Below are positions 16,695 to 23,923 of a DNA stretch of 28,468 nucleotides, piece after piece. The stretch spans positions 1 through 28,468 of the IMG/VR virus record IMGVR_UViG_3300010938_000118, one strand, 5' to 3'. How positions within the stretch are numbered: the stretch's first letter is position 1; each line of letters begins with the position of its first letter. The stretch is from a virus. The position numbers and the translations under genes are program-made. The notes beneath the pieces were generated by a model. That model saw nothing but the letters and a program-made list of their open reading frames with translations. It did no database searches and was not told the origin of the DNA.

Positions 16695-17287
16695 TAACCC
16701 TTGGCGAATTAAAGGGGATGTTGTCCAAACGTCTGGACGACCCCACAAACGCGGTGTATTCCGAGGCGGACATAGTTGATTTCATCAATTGGGCGATTCG
16801 TGCGCTTGCTGGATACGGATTCCGCAGATTAGTTGTTGCCCAACCGCAAAGCGTTGGCAATAACGAATACGAATTAGACGTTGATGAATTACACGCAAGC
16901 GACATTGTTCGTGTTCGTGTTTTAGACGCATATGGCAGTGAGCAAGACACGACGTTCTACGCATACGAAGATTCTGGGACTCTGCCAACCACCAAAACTA
17001 CTGTCAGAATCAGACTTGAAAGCAGTGTTGGCAACACGGACACAATAAAGGCTTTTTGCGCAGTCCCACATCCAGCGTTGGTAAACACCAGCGATGTGTG
17101 TGAAATCCCCACAGAGCCACTGCTTTTATACGCGGCGTATTTGGCGCACTCTAAGAGCGCGCAAAACAAATCGCAAATTGACAGGAAATTCCACATCGAA
17201 GAACGGGATACGGCGTTGTCCACGTTCTTGAATACCTACAGGGTGTTTTTGCCGCGTTATAGTTCCGTTCCATTAAGGGTGATGTAA
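16691..17287 (+). CDS. Head-tail adaptor / connector protein
   Basis: 198-aa protein with the features of head-tail adaptors: an N-terminal helical part (TLGELKGMLSKRLDDPTNAV, then VDFINWAIRAL), a middle beta-rich part, and C-terminal helices (LLLYAAYLAHSKSAQNKS and a following helix). The EADIVDFINWAIRAL segment and the L-x-R-L-(D/G)-D start are typical of gp6/DUF6682-like adaptors that sit beneath the portal. It overlaps the genes on both sides by a few bases. One of the repeated 16-bp palindromes lies at its codons for SKRLD. Confidence 0.7.
   Translation: MITLGELKGMLSKRLDDPTNAVYSEADIVDFINWAIRALAGYGFRRLVVAQPQSVGNNEYELDVDELHASDIVRVRVLDAYGSEQDTTFYAYEDSGTLPTTKTTVRIRLESSVGNTDTIKAFCAVPHPALVNTSDVCEIPTEPLLLYAAYLAHSKSAQNKSQIDRKFHIEERDTALSTFLNTYRVFLPRYSSVPLRVM
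16723..16738. repeat. 16-bp palindrome, copy 3
   Basis: GTCCAAACGTCTGGAC lies near the start of the adaptor gene, read in a different frame (SKRLD) from the copies in the giant gene. Confidence 0.8.
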
Positions 17288-19008
17288 TGCCAAGTGATTG
17301 CGACTTAGCGATTACCTTTGACGGCGTGCGCTATTTGTTGCGTATCGCTCCACAGTCATACCGTGTCTCACGTGCAAATGACTTTGTGCCACGTATCTCA
17401 ACGGGCAAACTCACTAACAGCGACTTTGATACGTGGTTTGCGTATGACCAGGATTCCTTGGGTGGTGGGCTGGGTGTGGACACGGCAGAGGACGACCGTT
17501 CCGTGTTCTACGATTCAGACCACGAACTAAACACGGTTGGTGATGTGCTTACACTTGCCGCAATGTGGCGCGAAAGCGACCCGTCGTTTATCGCGTATCA
17601 ATTTATAGATTTCTGTAATTACACGTTTGCGGGTGGTAACAACAAGGTGCGCAAATACAACCCGGCAACTAACACGTGGACGGATAGCAAAACAGGGCTT
17701 GCCGCGCCTGTTACTGCGATGGAACGGGCGTTCGGCAAGTTATTTGTTGCGCTTGGCAATTCTACGGATATGGTATCCTGTTCGAACGCCGATACAGACA
17801 CCTGGGCAACTGAGACGGGGCGCAAGGGCAACTGCTTGCGTTTCTGGAAGGGCAAACTATGGCGTGGAAATGGGGGCAACTTGATTGCGTTTGACGGGAC
17901 AAATGATATGACCGTTCCCGTCGGAGACCCGCAAAGCACAATTGTCGGGATTGGTGCATTTGAGAACTATCTTGTAATCGGAAAAGACGACGGGAAGATT
18001 TACTACTACGACGGCGCGACTGTCTATGACCTTGTTTCAGACCTACCGCCCTACTCAGAAAACTTTAAGAACGCCAAACAACATCTCGGGTGGGTTTATT
18101 ACCCGATTCAAGGTTCTGTTTTGAGGATGGCGGGGATTTCGGCGGGGTTCACTATCCAGAATATCACGCCCAAAAATCCCAGAGACCGCATTTGGGGATG
18201 GGGATTACCCAAAGACATTGCCACGTCTCAACGTTATGTGTATGTATTGTTCAATTTAGCAGAGAACTCATATCCCGCGTTGTTACGGTTTAATGAAAAA
18301 GGGTGGCACGTAGTTTGGAAAGGTGTCGCAGGGCGCACGGCGTATGGTTGTTACCACAGTCGTGTGTCGGGGTGTATCTTCGTTAACGATGGAACAACGT
18401 GGGCACAGAAAATAACCACCTATGATGACACTCCGTATAACTATGACTATCCAACGTCTCAGCGACGGTGGGTTTATCTTCCCCACCTGACGGCGGGGCT
18501 ACACAATATTCGCAAAATCTGGCGCGACGTGGAATTAAAAATTGAGGACGTTGGTGTTGGTTTGTCCGACGTGGTTGTTCAATATATGACAGACCGAGAT
18601 GGTGTTTGGCGGATGGCGGGGACAGTTGTTGAGGGAACAAACGTTTCTGTTTCATTCTCGCAGGATGCCCCGGTTGTTGCAACCGACCTGTGGATTAGAA
18701 TTGGGTTGCTAACCTACAACTCATCGGTAACACCAAAGGTGTATTTCCCGATTACCGTAAGATTTTTGCCGCGTCCGGAAACCGTGTATGCAATCAGTGC
18801 GACCATTTTGTGCGAAAATCAGATTTATCGAAACGACGGCTTGGGTAAGATTCCACTAACGGCTACGCAGATTCTTGACTTGATTCGACGGATAAGTAAC
18901 TCGCCCAAACCGGTTACCCTTGAGACTCCGGACGGACTACGTTGGACTGTGGTAATGACAAATATTGGGTGGTTAGAGGGGCAGGGATACGCGCGTCCCG
19001 ACGCCTAG
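17287..19008 (+). CDS. Beta-propeller-like tail (nozzle-type) protein
   Basis: 573-aa protein with many short beta-strand repeats rich in Gly, Asp, Trp and Tyr (KVRKYNPATNTWTDSKTG, FEDYLVIGKDDGKIYYYDG-like blades, GKLWRGNGGNLIAFDG), consistent with a multi-bladed propeller from about residue 80 to 400 followed by a beta-sandwich C-terminus. Podovirus nozzle and tail tubular protein B types and some tail hub proteins look like this, and the gene directly follows the adaptor. Start and preceding stop share one base (TAATG). Assignment to the nozzle is inference. Confidence 0.65.
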   Translation: MPSDCDLAITFDGVRYLLRIAPQSYRVSRANDFVPRISTGKLTNSDFDTWFAYDQDSLGGGLGVDTAEDDRSVFYDSDHELNTVGDVLTLAAMWRESDPSFIAYQFIDFCNYTFAGGNNKVRKYNPATNTWTDSKTGLAAPVTAMERAFGKLFVALGNSTDMVSCSNADTDTWATETGRKGNCLRFWKGKLWRGNGGNLIAFDGTNDMTVPVGDPQSTIVGIGAFENYLVIGKDDGKIYYYDGATVYDLVSDLPPYSENFKNAKQHLGWVYYPIQGSVLRMAGISAGFTIQNITPKNPRDRIWGWGLPKDIATSQRYVYVLFNLAENSYPALLRFNEKGWHVVWKGVAGRTAYGCYHSRVSGCIFVNDGTTWAQKITTYDDTPYNYDYPTSQRRWVYLPHLTAGLHNIRKIWRDVELKIEDVGVGLSDVVVQYMTDRDGVWRMAGTVVEGTNVSVSFSQDAPVVATDLWIRIGLLTYNSSVTPKVYFPITVRFLPRPETVYAISATILCENQIYRNDGLGKIPLTATQILDLIRRISNSPKPVTLETPDGLRWTVVMTNIGWLEGQGYARPDA

Positions 19009-19036
19009 TGTGTTTTAGGAACGCGGGGGAGATACT

Positions 19037-19222
19037 ATGGATAAAGCACTTTCTATCCCGGTGATGTTTGTTTGTGTTGCCGACCCGACTGCAATTGACG
19101 AAACGGAAAGGGCTTTCAATCTGACCGTTTATTTTATCGAGGCGCAATACATCACGCCACCTACCATTCTGTTGTTACCAGAATACAGTATTTCTGAATT
19201 TGGTGAGTTACCCAATGTCTAG
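19037..19222 (+). CDS. Small hypothetical tail-region protein
   Basis: 61-aa protein behind a G-run ribosome site (GGGGGAGATACT). It has hydrophobic strand-like parts (IPVMFVCVA, PPTILLLPEY) but no clear membrane helix. The 3' end overlaps the start of the next gene by 8 bases. No family is recognised. Confidence 0.55.
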   Translation: MDKALSIPVMFVCVADPTAIDETERAFNLTVYFIEAQYITPPTILLLPEYSISEFGELPNV

Positions 19223-19628
19223 ATTAAAGCGACTTGCATATCGGCGTCGAAAATTACCGATGTATACACGCGGAGTTAATGCCCTAAAGTCATTACCATA
19301 CCTGGACACGCACACATCGAAACCGGAGGCGATTCTCATTAAAGAATTGTTGCGGCGCGGCATTCCAGCGCAATCCCAAGTCCCGATAGGTGGCGGGCAC
19401 AAACTCGGTGGCGCGGTAATAGACATTTACATACCAACCAACAAGGTGGGGGTTCGTATTCAAGGGGACTATTTTCACGGAATAGCAGAGGCAAGGCGTC
19501 GGGACGCGGCGCAATACATTTACCTGGCGGGGCTGGGGTTGAGAATTGTGGACATTTGGGAACGCGACATTTATCAACGACTTGATTGGGTTATAAATCA
19601 AATCACAGGGGGGTATATAAATGGCTGA
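19215..19628 (+). CDS. Vsr/DUF559-like endonuclease (PD-(D/E)XK fold)
   Basis: 137-aa protein with the order seen in very-short-patch-repair and DUF559-type nucleases: KPEAILIKELLRRGI (E38), then GGAVIDIYIP (D70), then VGVRIQGDYFHG (Q83, D85), then an Arg-rich helix (EARRRDAAQ) and LRIVDIWERDI (W115, E116). Residues D70 and Q83/D85 are the likely metal site. ATG 19215 is preferred over 19200 because GGTGAG lies 7 bases before it. It is encoded between tail genes, where it might be a virion-borne or late-expressed nuclease. It could instead serve packaging or recombination. The fold call is fairly sure, the role is not. Confidence 0.7.
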   Translation: MSRLKRLAYRRRKLPMYTRGVNALKSLPYLDTHTSKPEAILIKELLRRGIPAQSQVPIGGGHKLGGAVIDIYIPTNKVGVRIQGDYFHGIAEARRRDAAQYIYLAGLGLRIVDIWERDIYQRLDWVINQITGGYING

Positions 19629-20517
19629 CTTTACATTTCAGCGTGTTGTAGATTCCTTGCGCTACTCTATAGCGCAAGATATGAGCATTTCCAGCCCGGG
19701 TAATGGCGAGACGCTTGCGCTATCATCTGTTACCGGCATTCCTGATTGGGGATACGCAAAAATCGGTAATGAGATTATTCAATACACAAGCGTAAATGCA
19801 ACAAACAAAACCATCACGCTTGCAAGTTCTGGTGGGCGCGGTGCGCTTGGCAGTCCAATCGAGGCGCACGCAGCGGGGAGTGCTATTGTTTTTTCAGTGG
19901 TTGTTTCAAAGCATATCAATGAACTCGTGGACGCATCACCAACCCGTCTATTAACTACAAAGGGCGGAATTATTGTTGCAGCGGGCACAAACGCTCCGCA
20001 ACAACTTGTGACGGGCGTGGATGGTCAGGCGCTTGTTGCAGATTCTACCCAACCGCTTGGTGTTAAATGGGCAAATCTGAACAACATCAATCATAGTGTT
20101 GGGGTTTACAAAAGCACAAGCCAGACCCTTGCGGTAAATACCTGGACAGTGATTTCGTTTGACGCAAAAGAGTGGGACAACGCGAATATGTGGTCAAGTG
20201 GACAACCCACAAGGATTGTTATTCCTGAAAACGGTGTGTATTTGCTTACATTTGGTTCACTTATCGCCCCGGTAAGCGCGAATTGGCGATATGCGCTTGC
20301 AAAACCACGCAAAAACGGGACTACCGATTTAGACAGTTTTTCAACATACGGGACAGGAAATGCTGGTATTGGGGTGCCTGACCGCACGGCATTTAATTTA
20401 CAGGCAAAGTTAAACACGGGGGATTACCTCGAATTTCTTGTTTGGGTAAACGACAACTCCGGTACCAATCCGGTAGTTTCTAGTGTGCGTGCGCAGGTAA
20501 CGCTTTTAACTCGCTAG
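19621..20517 (+). CDS. Tail fibre / receptor-binding protein with C1q-like C-terminus
   Basis: 298-aa protein. Residues 1-20 are a likely virion-attachment segment. About 20-110 are a beta-rich domain (NGETLALSSVTGIPDWGYAKIG, then IIQYTSVN). About 115-155 resemble a trimeric fibre linker (GVDGQALVADSTQPLGVKWANL). About 155-298 fit a C1q/TNF-type jelly roll (TWTVISFDAKEWD, IVIPENGVYLLTFGS, LNTGDYLEFLVWVNDN), a common receptor-binding head. It is the last tail gene before the lysis-type cassette and overlaps the nuclease gene by 8 bases. Ribosome site AGGGGGGTATATAA. Confidence 0.75.
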   Translation: MADFTFQRVVDSLRYSIAQDMSISSPGNGETLALSSVTGIPDWGYAKIGNEIIQYTSVNATNKTITLASSGGRGALGSPIEAHAAGSAIVFSVVVSKHINELVDASPTRLLTTKGGIIVAAGTNAPQQLVTGVDGQALVADSTQPLGVKWANLNNINHSVGVYKSTSQTLAVNTWTVISFDAKEWDNANMWSSGQPTRIVIPENGVYLLTFGSLIAPVSANWRYALAKPRKNGTTDLDSFSTYGTGNAGIGVPDRTAFNLQAKLNTGDYLEFLVWVNDNSGTNPVVSSVRAQVTLLTR

Positions 20518-20533
20518 AAAGGGGGGAAAACCT

Positions 20534-20818
20534 ATGGTTACTTATCGTGTTTCGGTTATTCTTGCGGTTCTGTTTCTTGTTCTGGTTGTATGTCTCTTGA
20601 CCGCTTGTTTTTGGGGAGCACAAAAACCCGTCCAAACGTTCGGACGCCACGTGGATGTGCGTGTTGTGATTGTTCCGCCAAACACAACTGCAAAAGAAGA
20701 CCTTGTGCGTATCGGTGCGGGAAGAGACGACACACTATTGGTGGTTTGTTATGACACCGGGTTGCCAAACTACCTGTATTGCAATGCATTATATCCGAGA
20801 CAAGGGGGTGCCTGGTAA
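20534..20818 (+). CDS. Small lipoprotein, possible spanin or exclusion protein
   Basis: 94-aa protein with an N-terminal hydrophobic helix (about residues 6-24) ending in LLTAC, a good lipobox, so it is probably exported and lipid-anchored. The mature part is about 70 residues with two further Cys. Followed by an XhlA-like protein and, after one gene, a holin-like protein, it may belong to the lysis module (outer-spanin-like) or act in superinfection exclusion. A copy of the 16-bp palindrome lies at 20630-20645 inside the gene. Ribosome site AAAGGGGGGAAAACCT. Confidence 0.55.
   Translation: MVTYRVSVILAVLFLVLVVCLLTACFWGAQKPVQTFGRHVDVRVVIVPPNTTAKEDLVRIGAGRDDTLLVVCYDTGLPNYLYCNALYPRQGGAW
20630..20645. 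repeat. 16-bp palindrome, copy 4
   Basis: GTCCAAACGTTCGGAC lies in the lipoprotein gene just after the signal peptide codons, read as VQTFG. Confidence 0.8.
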
Positions 20819-20820
20819 CG

Positions 20821-21117
20821 ATGGCTGACTCCGACCTGGAAAGAATCATTGTCAAACTTGAATCAATTGAGAAGAACTTGAATTTGATTATGCGGGTTCT
20901 ATTCGGGGAAAACCTGACCAACGGGATGGCTAGAGACATAACCGACATTAAAGAGCAAATTGGCTATGGTTCGCGGCGTCGAATAGTTGACCGCGTTGAC
21001 CTGCTGGAAAAAATCGCATACGTGTCGCTTGGGTTGTCTGTCGCGGCATTGTCTCAAAACGCGGGACAAATTGCTGGTGCATTACTAACAATTGTGTCTA
21101 GGATTTTGGGACAGTGA
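20821..21117 (+). CDS. XhlA-like membrane protein (lysis accessory)
   Basis: 98-aa protein: an N-terminal coiled coil (DLERIIVKLESIEKNLNLIMRVLF, about residues 4-28), a second charged helix (DITDIKEQIG...VDRVDLLEKI), and one C-terminal membrane helix (about 68-96). This is the plan of XhlA/haemolysin-type proteins that assist holins. ATG 20821 follows the previous stop by two bases; an upstream in-frame start at 20779 would overlap the lipoprotein gene and is less likely. AAGGGGGTG lies some 12 bases upstream of the ATG, rather far. Confidence 0.5.
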   Translation: MADSDLERIIVKLESIEKNLNLIMRVLFGENLTNGMARDITDIKEQIGYGSRRRIVDRVDLLEKIAYVSLGLSVAALSQNAGQIAGALLTIVSRILGQ

Positions 21118-21677
21118 AAACGGCAGTCTTTGACATTGAGACGACAGACCTTAGTGCGGTCAGTGGGTTTATTTTGTGCGCGGTGATAAAAGAGGTTGGC
21201 AAGAAACCAACGGTTCTACGCTATGACAGATTCAGAGACAAACCCGGGCGCGAAATCAAATTACTCAAAGCAATTCTGAGTGAACTATCCAAATACGATA
21301 TTTTGGTTGGGCACAACATCGCAAATTTCGACATTCCGTTTATCAAAACGCGCGGTATGGTATTGGACGTGGATATAGACCTTAATCCGTTTGTGTATGA
21401 TACCCTGCCCGCGTTTCGGCGAACGGGTATCCTGACCAAGCGCGGCTTTGCTGGGCGCCCAATCGCGTCGCTTGGATTTGTAGCAGATGCGTTGGGTGTT
21501 CCTCAAATGAAAACGGCGATTTATCCACGCGAACACGCACAAACGCATTTCGGTTTAAATACTGAAACATCTATGGCAAAATTGGTTGAACACTGCGTAG
21601 CAGATGTTATAATGACAGAGCAGGTATTCTTGCGGTTGCTAAAGTTTGACCGCAAGGCAAAAATCGTAAGAATTTGA
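21114..21677 (+). CDS. DnaQ-like 3'-5' exonuclease
   Basis: 187-aa RNase H-fold exonuclease of the DEDD group. Exo I is AVFDIETTDL with D7 and E9. Exo II is LVGHNIANFDIPF with D73. Exo III fits HCVADVIMTEQVF with D164. Length suits a stand-alone exonuclease (YprB/DnaQ type), without a polymerase domain. The start is GTG 21114, overlapping the previous stop; the exo I motif six residues in leaves little choice. It is oddly placed between two lysis-type membrane genes, so it is perhaps a late moron or a DNA-end trimming factor. Confidence 0.8.
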   Translation: MKTAVFDIETTDLSAVSGFILCAVIKEVGKKPTVLRYDRFRDKPGREIKLLKAILSELSKYDILVGHNIANFDIPFIKTRGMVLDVDIDLNPFVYDTLPAFRRTGILTKRGFAGRPIASLGFVADALGVPQMKTAIYPREHAQTHFGLNTETSMAKLVEHCVADVIMTEQVFLRLLKFDRKAKIVRI

Positions 21678-21690
21678 AGGGGGTGAGAAA

Positions 21691-22026
21691 ATGAACTTTA
21701 CGGAAATTCCAATCGCGCAAATCGTTGCGTTCCTTGTTTCTGTCGGTGGTATTTCGTTCTTGCTTGAGCGACTGCCGGGTTGGGGGACATTGCCGGCTGA
21801 CCTGAAAAAAGTTATCGTGAACACGCTTGCTGCCATCTTGCCGTTTGTTGCAAACATCATTGCCCCTGCTGTTCCGGGTGATATTTATTACGGCACACTT
21901 GGGCAACTGATTGTGGCGGCATTCAACATTGTCGCAATGGCGGTCGTTCATTGGCTTGACTTAGCGTTCAGCGGTTTGGCTAAACAAATTTCCACAACGG
22001 CAAAGACAACCGAAGGGGCAGTGTAG
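21691..22026 (+). CDS. Holin-like membrane protein
   Basis: 111-aa protein with three hydrophobic segments (about residues 8-27, 40-60 and 68-93) and a short polar C-terminal tail, the general plan of a phage holin that permeabilises the inner membrane for lysis. Segment two includes LAAILPFVANIIAPAVPG. Ribosome site AAGGGGGTGAGAAA directly before ATG. No endolysin gene follows; a gene-poor stretch with hairpins does. Confidence 0.6.
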   Translation: MNFTEIPIAQIVAFLVSVGGISFLLERLPGWGTLPADLKKVIVNTLAAILPFVANIIAPAVPGDIYYGTLGQLIVAAFNIVAMAVVHWLDLAFSGLAKQISTTAKTTEGAV

Positions 22027-22031
22027 GGGCA

Positions 22032-22060
22032 ATGTAGGGGAATGCCCCCGTCCCCTACAT
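22032..22060 (+). other. Hairpin with a competing alternative pairing
   Basis: ATGTAGGGGA (22032-22041) pairs perfectly with TCCCCTACAT (22051-22060). The word TGTAGGGG also occurs just upstream (22022-22029) and could pair with the same right arm. GGGGCA (22026-22031) can pair with TGCCCC (22043-22048) in the loop. The two folds exclude each other. It directly follows the holin-like gene. Confidence 0.6.
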
Positions 22061-22062
22061 CC

Positions 22063-22099
22063 TTAAAGCGGTGTTACTCTATGAGTAGCGCCGCTTTAA
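22063..22099 (+). terminator. Terminator-like 17-bp hairpin after the lysis-type genes
   Basis: TTAAAGCGGTGTTACTC (22063-22079), loop TAT, then GAGTAGCGCCGCTTTAA (22083-22099). All 17 positions pair in RNA with two U-G wobbles. It ends the late-type operon before the gap of about 380 bases. Only TTAT follows, so the U-tract is weak; it may act in both directions or as a 3'-end stabiliser. Confidence 0.6.
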
Positions 22100-22132
22100 T
22101 TATCGGGACGCACGCGCAACATCGGTATTTTA

Positions 22133-22381
22133 GTGCCTTGTAACAGCCAACAGTCGGGACACGAGCCATCCTTCCCCGTTGTCCAGACATCTGGACGCCA
22201 AAAATATCGGTTAGTTTGTGCAATTTGCGGGTTGTGTTACCATTGTGCCATTTCCCAAGTGCGTCCCAAAAAGCCGAATTTCCCTGCCGGGGGCGTGTGC
22301 AGCGTCGGGGTGTGTCATTCCAACAACTTGACAAAAGTGTCTAATTACGTCTCCAAATTGTTTGCAACCTTAAAATTTTGA
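22133..22381 (+). CDS. Doubtful Cys-rich small ORF
   Basis: 82-aa frame from GTG 22133. It holds several Cys (C3, then VCAICGLCYHC) that could form a zinc ribbon, and the palindrome is read through as VQTSG. There is no Shine-Dalgarno before the GTG, and the 3' part runs into the AT-rich promoter region. It may be a real small zinc protein or a chance frame; I lean to the latter. Confidence 0.25.
   Translation: MPCNSQQSGHEPSFPVVQTSGRQKYRLVCAICGLCYHCAISQVRPKKPNFPAGGVCSVGVCHSNNLTKVSNYVSKLFATLKF
22181..22196. repeat. 16-bp palindrome, copy 5 (intergenic)
   Basis: GTCCAGACATCTGGAC has 7-base arms that match exactly. It lies in the gene-poor stretch between late-type and early-type operons, about 230 bases upstream of the early-type promoter. 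Confidence 0.85.
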
Positions 22382-22410
22382 TTCAACCCCATTTTTTAAC
22401 AAAAAAGCAC

Positions 22411-22439
22411 TTGACAAATCAGTAAATTTGTGGTATTTA
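22411..22439 (+). promoter_or_regulatory. Sigma70-like promoter of the early-type region
   Basis: TTGACA (22411-22416), a 17-base spacer and TATTTA (22434-22439), with TGG just before the -10 (extended -10, TGn). The start point would be near 22446, about 33 bases before the first early-type ATG. This is the best promoter I can see in the window. Confidence 0.7.
22414..22431. promoter_or_regulatory. Operator-like dyad inside the promoter spacer
   Basis: ACAAAT (22414-22419) and its reverse complement ATTTGT (22426-22431), six bases apart, overlap the end of the -35 box and fill the spacer. A repressor bound here would block RNA polymerase. The XRE-type protein at 24583-24921 in the same transcription unit is the obvious candidate, but nothing in the sequence proves the pairing. 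Confidence 0.45.
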
Positions 22440-22478
22440 CGTGGCAGGATAAAATACTAAAAGCCACAGGGGGTAAAG

Positions 22479-23123
22479 ATGAAAAAATTTCTGCATTACG
22501 TTGGTGGAAACTACACACCAGAAAAGTTTGTAGAAGAGGCGAAACGGCTTGGTATTACGCGGCGCGTTCCACCGAGTGCTGTTCGGCAATTCTCGTTCGG
22601 TGATAAAGTCGTGGTTGCGTACTACAACAGCGGAAAGCCGTTTGCATTCGCAGAATTTGAAATCAACGGAATTGTTTTACGTGGTGAAGTCGCGCAAAAC
22701 ATTATCGCCCAACTTGTTCTAGAGGGACGATGCAACATCAATCCGAATAGTGTTGGTTCGTTCGAACGTGAATGCGGCGAATACGAATATGCCACATTTG
22801 AGATTGACCAGAATGTTACAATCCACGAGATTGCGTATCGCGCAGAGCAATACGCCAAGCAAACCGGTGCGGAACTTTGGTTTATGCTTGGTGGCGTGCT
22901 AACGTGTGTCTATGACGAACCCCAAAAAATCAGTGAACCATTTTTTCGTGGTTTTAAATTGATTGAATCTGACGGTAAAGCGGTTCCACACAACAAAGCG
23001 GTTATTATCCAGGTGGACAATTACGAAAGAAAAGAGGTGATTAAAAAGAAAAACGCAGGTAACGCAAAACAGGAACGAAAGCAAGAGCAAGAAAAATCAG
23101 AAAATCCGGAGGTGCAACTATGA
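22479..23123 (+). CDS. Unknown early-type phage protein
   Basis: 214-aa protein, first gene behind the promoter. Residues 1-70 have the pattern HYVGGNYTPEKFVEEAKRLG, then RRVPPSAVRQFSFGDKVVVAYY, which I have the impression of having seen in other phage proteins of unknown role. The middle is beta-rich with a Cys pair. The C-terminal 30 residues are highly charged (Lys/Glu/Gln, KQERKQEQEKSE) and probably disordered. Ribosome site AGGGGGTAAAG. Stop and next start overlap (ATGA). Confidence 0.7.
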   Translation: MKKFLHYVGGNYTPEKFVEEAKRLGITRRVPPSAVRQFSFGDKVVVAYYNSGKPFAFAEFEINGIVLRGEVAQNIIAQLVLEGRCNINPNSVGSFERECGEYEYATFEIDQNVTIHEIAYRAEQYAKQTGAELWFMLGGVLTCVYDEPQKISEPFFRGFKLIESDGKAVPHNKAVIIQVDNYERKEVIKKKNAGNAKQERKQEQEKSENPEVQL

Positions 23124-23917
23124 TGAACATTCAATTACCAAGCAATCCCGACATTTTCAAGGACGAACAGGGTATTTCGTTTCCCATCCCCAATGTGCCG
23201 TTTGTGTATATCAGAAACGGAAGCCCAATCTATGAGCAATTCGGGGGCGTGTTGTATCTTGGTGGTTGGGGCATCGAAAAGTCAAAGTTTGAATCCTCAA
23301 CGTTGATGAATCACGCACTTGGTTTCCGACTTTACAAGGAAAAGCGAAAGGGCGTGGAATTTCAAACATACATCACTCCCTATCTGTGGGTTGCGCCATT
23401 AAAGGGGCGAACGTCGTGGGTTAACAAGACAACCGGCGAGCGGGCAAAGAAACGATTTCCGTCTGCCCGGCTGCATACCCAGGTTTTTGCGGCAATCGCA
23501 AAGCAAACCGACAGTGGTTTGGAATTTGCATCCTGGGCAATCCTTTCGGCGACGGGGTATCAGGTTGGTTTCCTGCGCGCGGCAAACAAAAAGTTTGCGA
23601 CTGAAACAGCGGCGTTACGCGGGGATATTAATGCCACATTCTTCTACAAGAAACTTGGATTTGAGGTCGCAAATTTCCGCGAGGTGGGCAGTGGCGCAAA
23701 CACGAGCGAAATCAATCCTGTGGACTGCCTGGTCATCCCGAACAGTGAGAGCGAACTTGGGAGCGCGTATGTCGGAAAGGAAATTCTAGAACAAGCCGCA
23801 CAGATTATTTCTGAGGGTATGGCTTGGTTCGATGCGTGGGCAAACCTGCCCGATGACCCAAGCGGTTATGCGCCAACGGCGGTTCACAAGACTCAAGAGG
23901 ACGAAATTTTCTCTTAG
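23120..23917 (+). CDS. Unknown early-type protein, possibly DNA-associated
   Basis: 265-aa protein with canonical ribosome site GGAGGTGCAACT; ATG 23120 and ATG 23123 are both possible. It is mixed alpha/beta (VPFVYIRNGSPIYEQFGGVLYLGGWGI, FQTYITPYLWVAPLKGRTSW) with basic surface stretches (TGERAKKRFPSARLHTQVF) and an acidic C-terminal tail (HKTQEDEIFS). An acidic tail and early position are reminiscent of single-strand DNA-binding or annealing proteins, but I see no diagnostic motif, so function stays open. A perfect hairpin and an 11-bp repeat array follow. Confidence 0.65.
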   Translation: MMNIQLPSNPDIFKDEQGISFPIPNVPFVYIRNGSPIYEQFGGVLYLGGWGIEKSKFESSTLMNHALGFRLYKEKRKGVEFQTYITPYLWVAPLKGRTSWVNKTTGERAKKRFPSARLHTQVFAAIAKQTDSGLEFASWAILSATGYQVGFLRAANKKFATETAALRGDINATFFYKKLGFEVANFREVGSGANTSEINPVDCLVIPNSESELGSAYVGKEILEQAAQIISEGMAWFDAWANLPDDPSGYAPTAVHKTQEDEIFS

Positions 23918-23923
23918 CGGTTT

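Larger units (their letters stand above)
22100..22410 (+). other. Gene-poor stretch between late-type and early-type operons
   Basis: This stretch contains one of the 16-bp palindromes (22181-22196), a doubtful Cys-rich reading frame (22133-22381) and an AT-rich 3' part leading into the promoter. No tRNA or other RNA gene was recognised. Confidence 0.6.

Noticed and set aside
22328-22333. Another TTGACA in the late/early gap
   Set aside because: No acceptable -10 element at 16-18 bases; the copy at 22411 fits much better.
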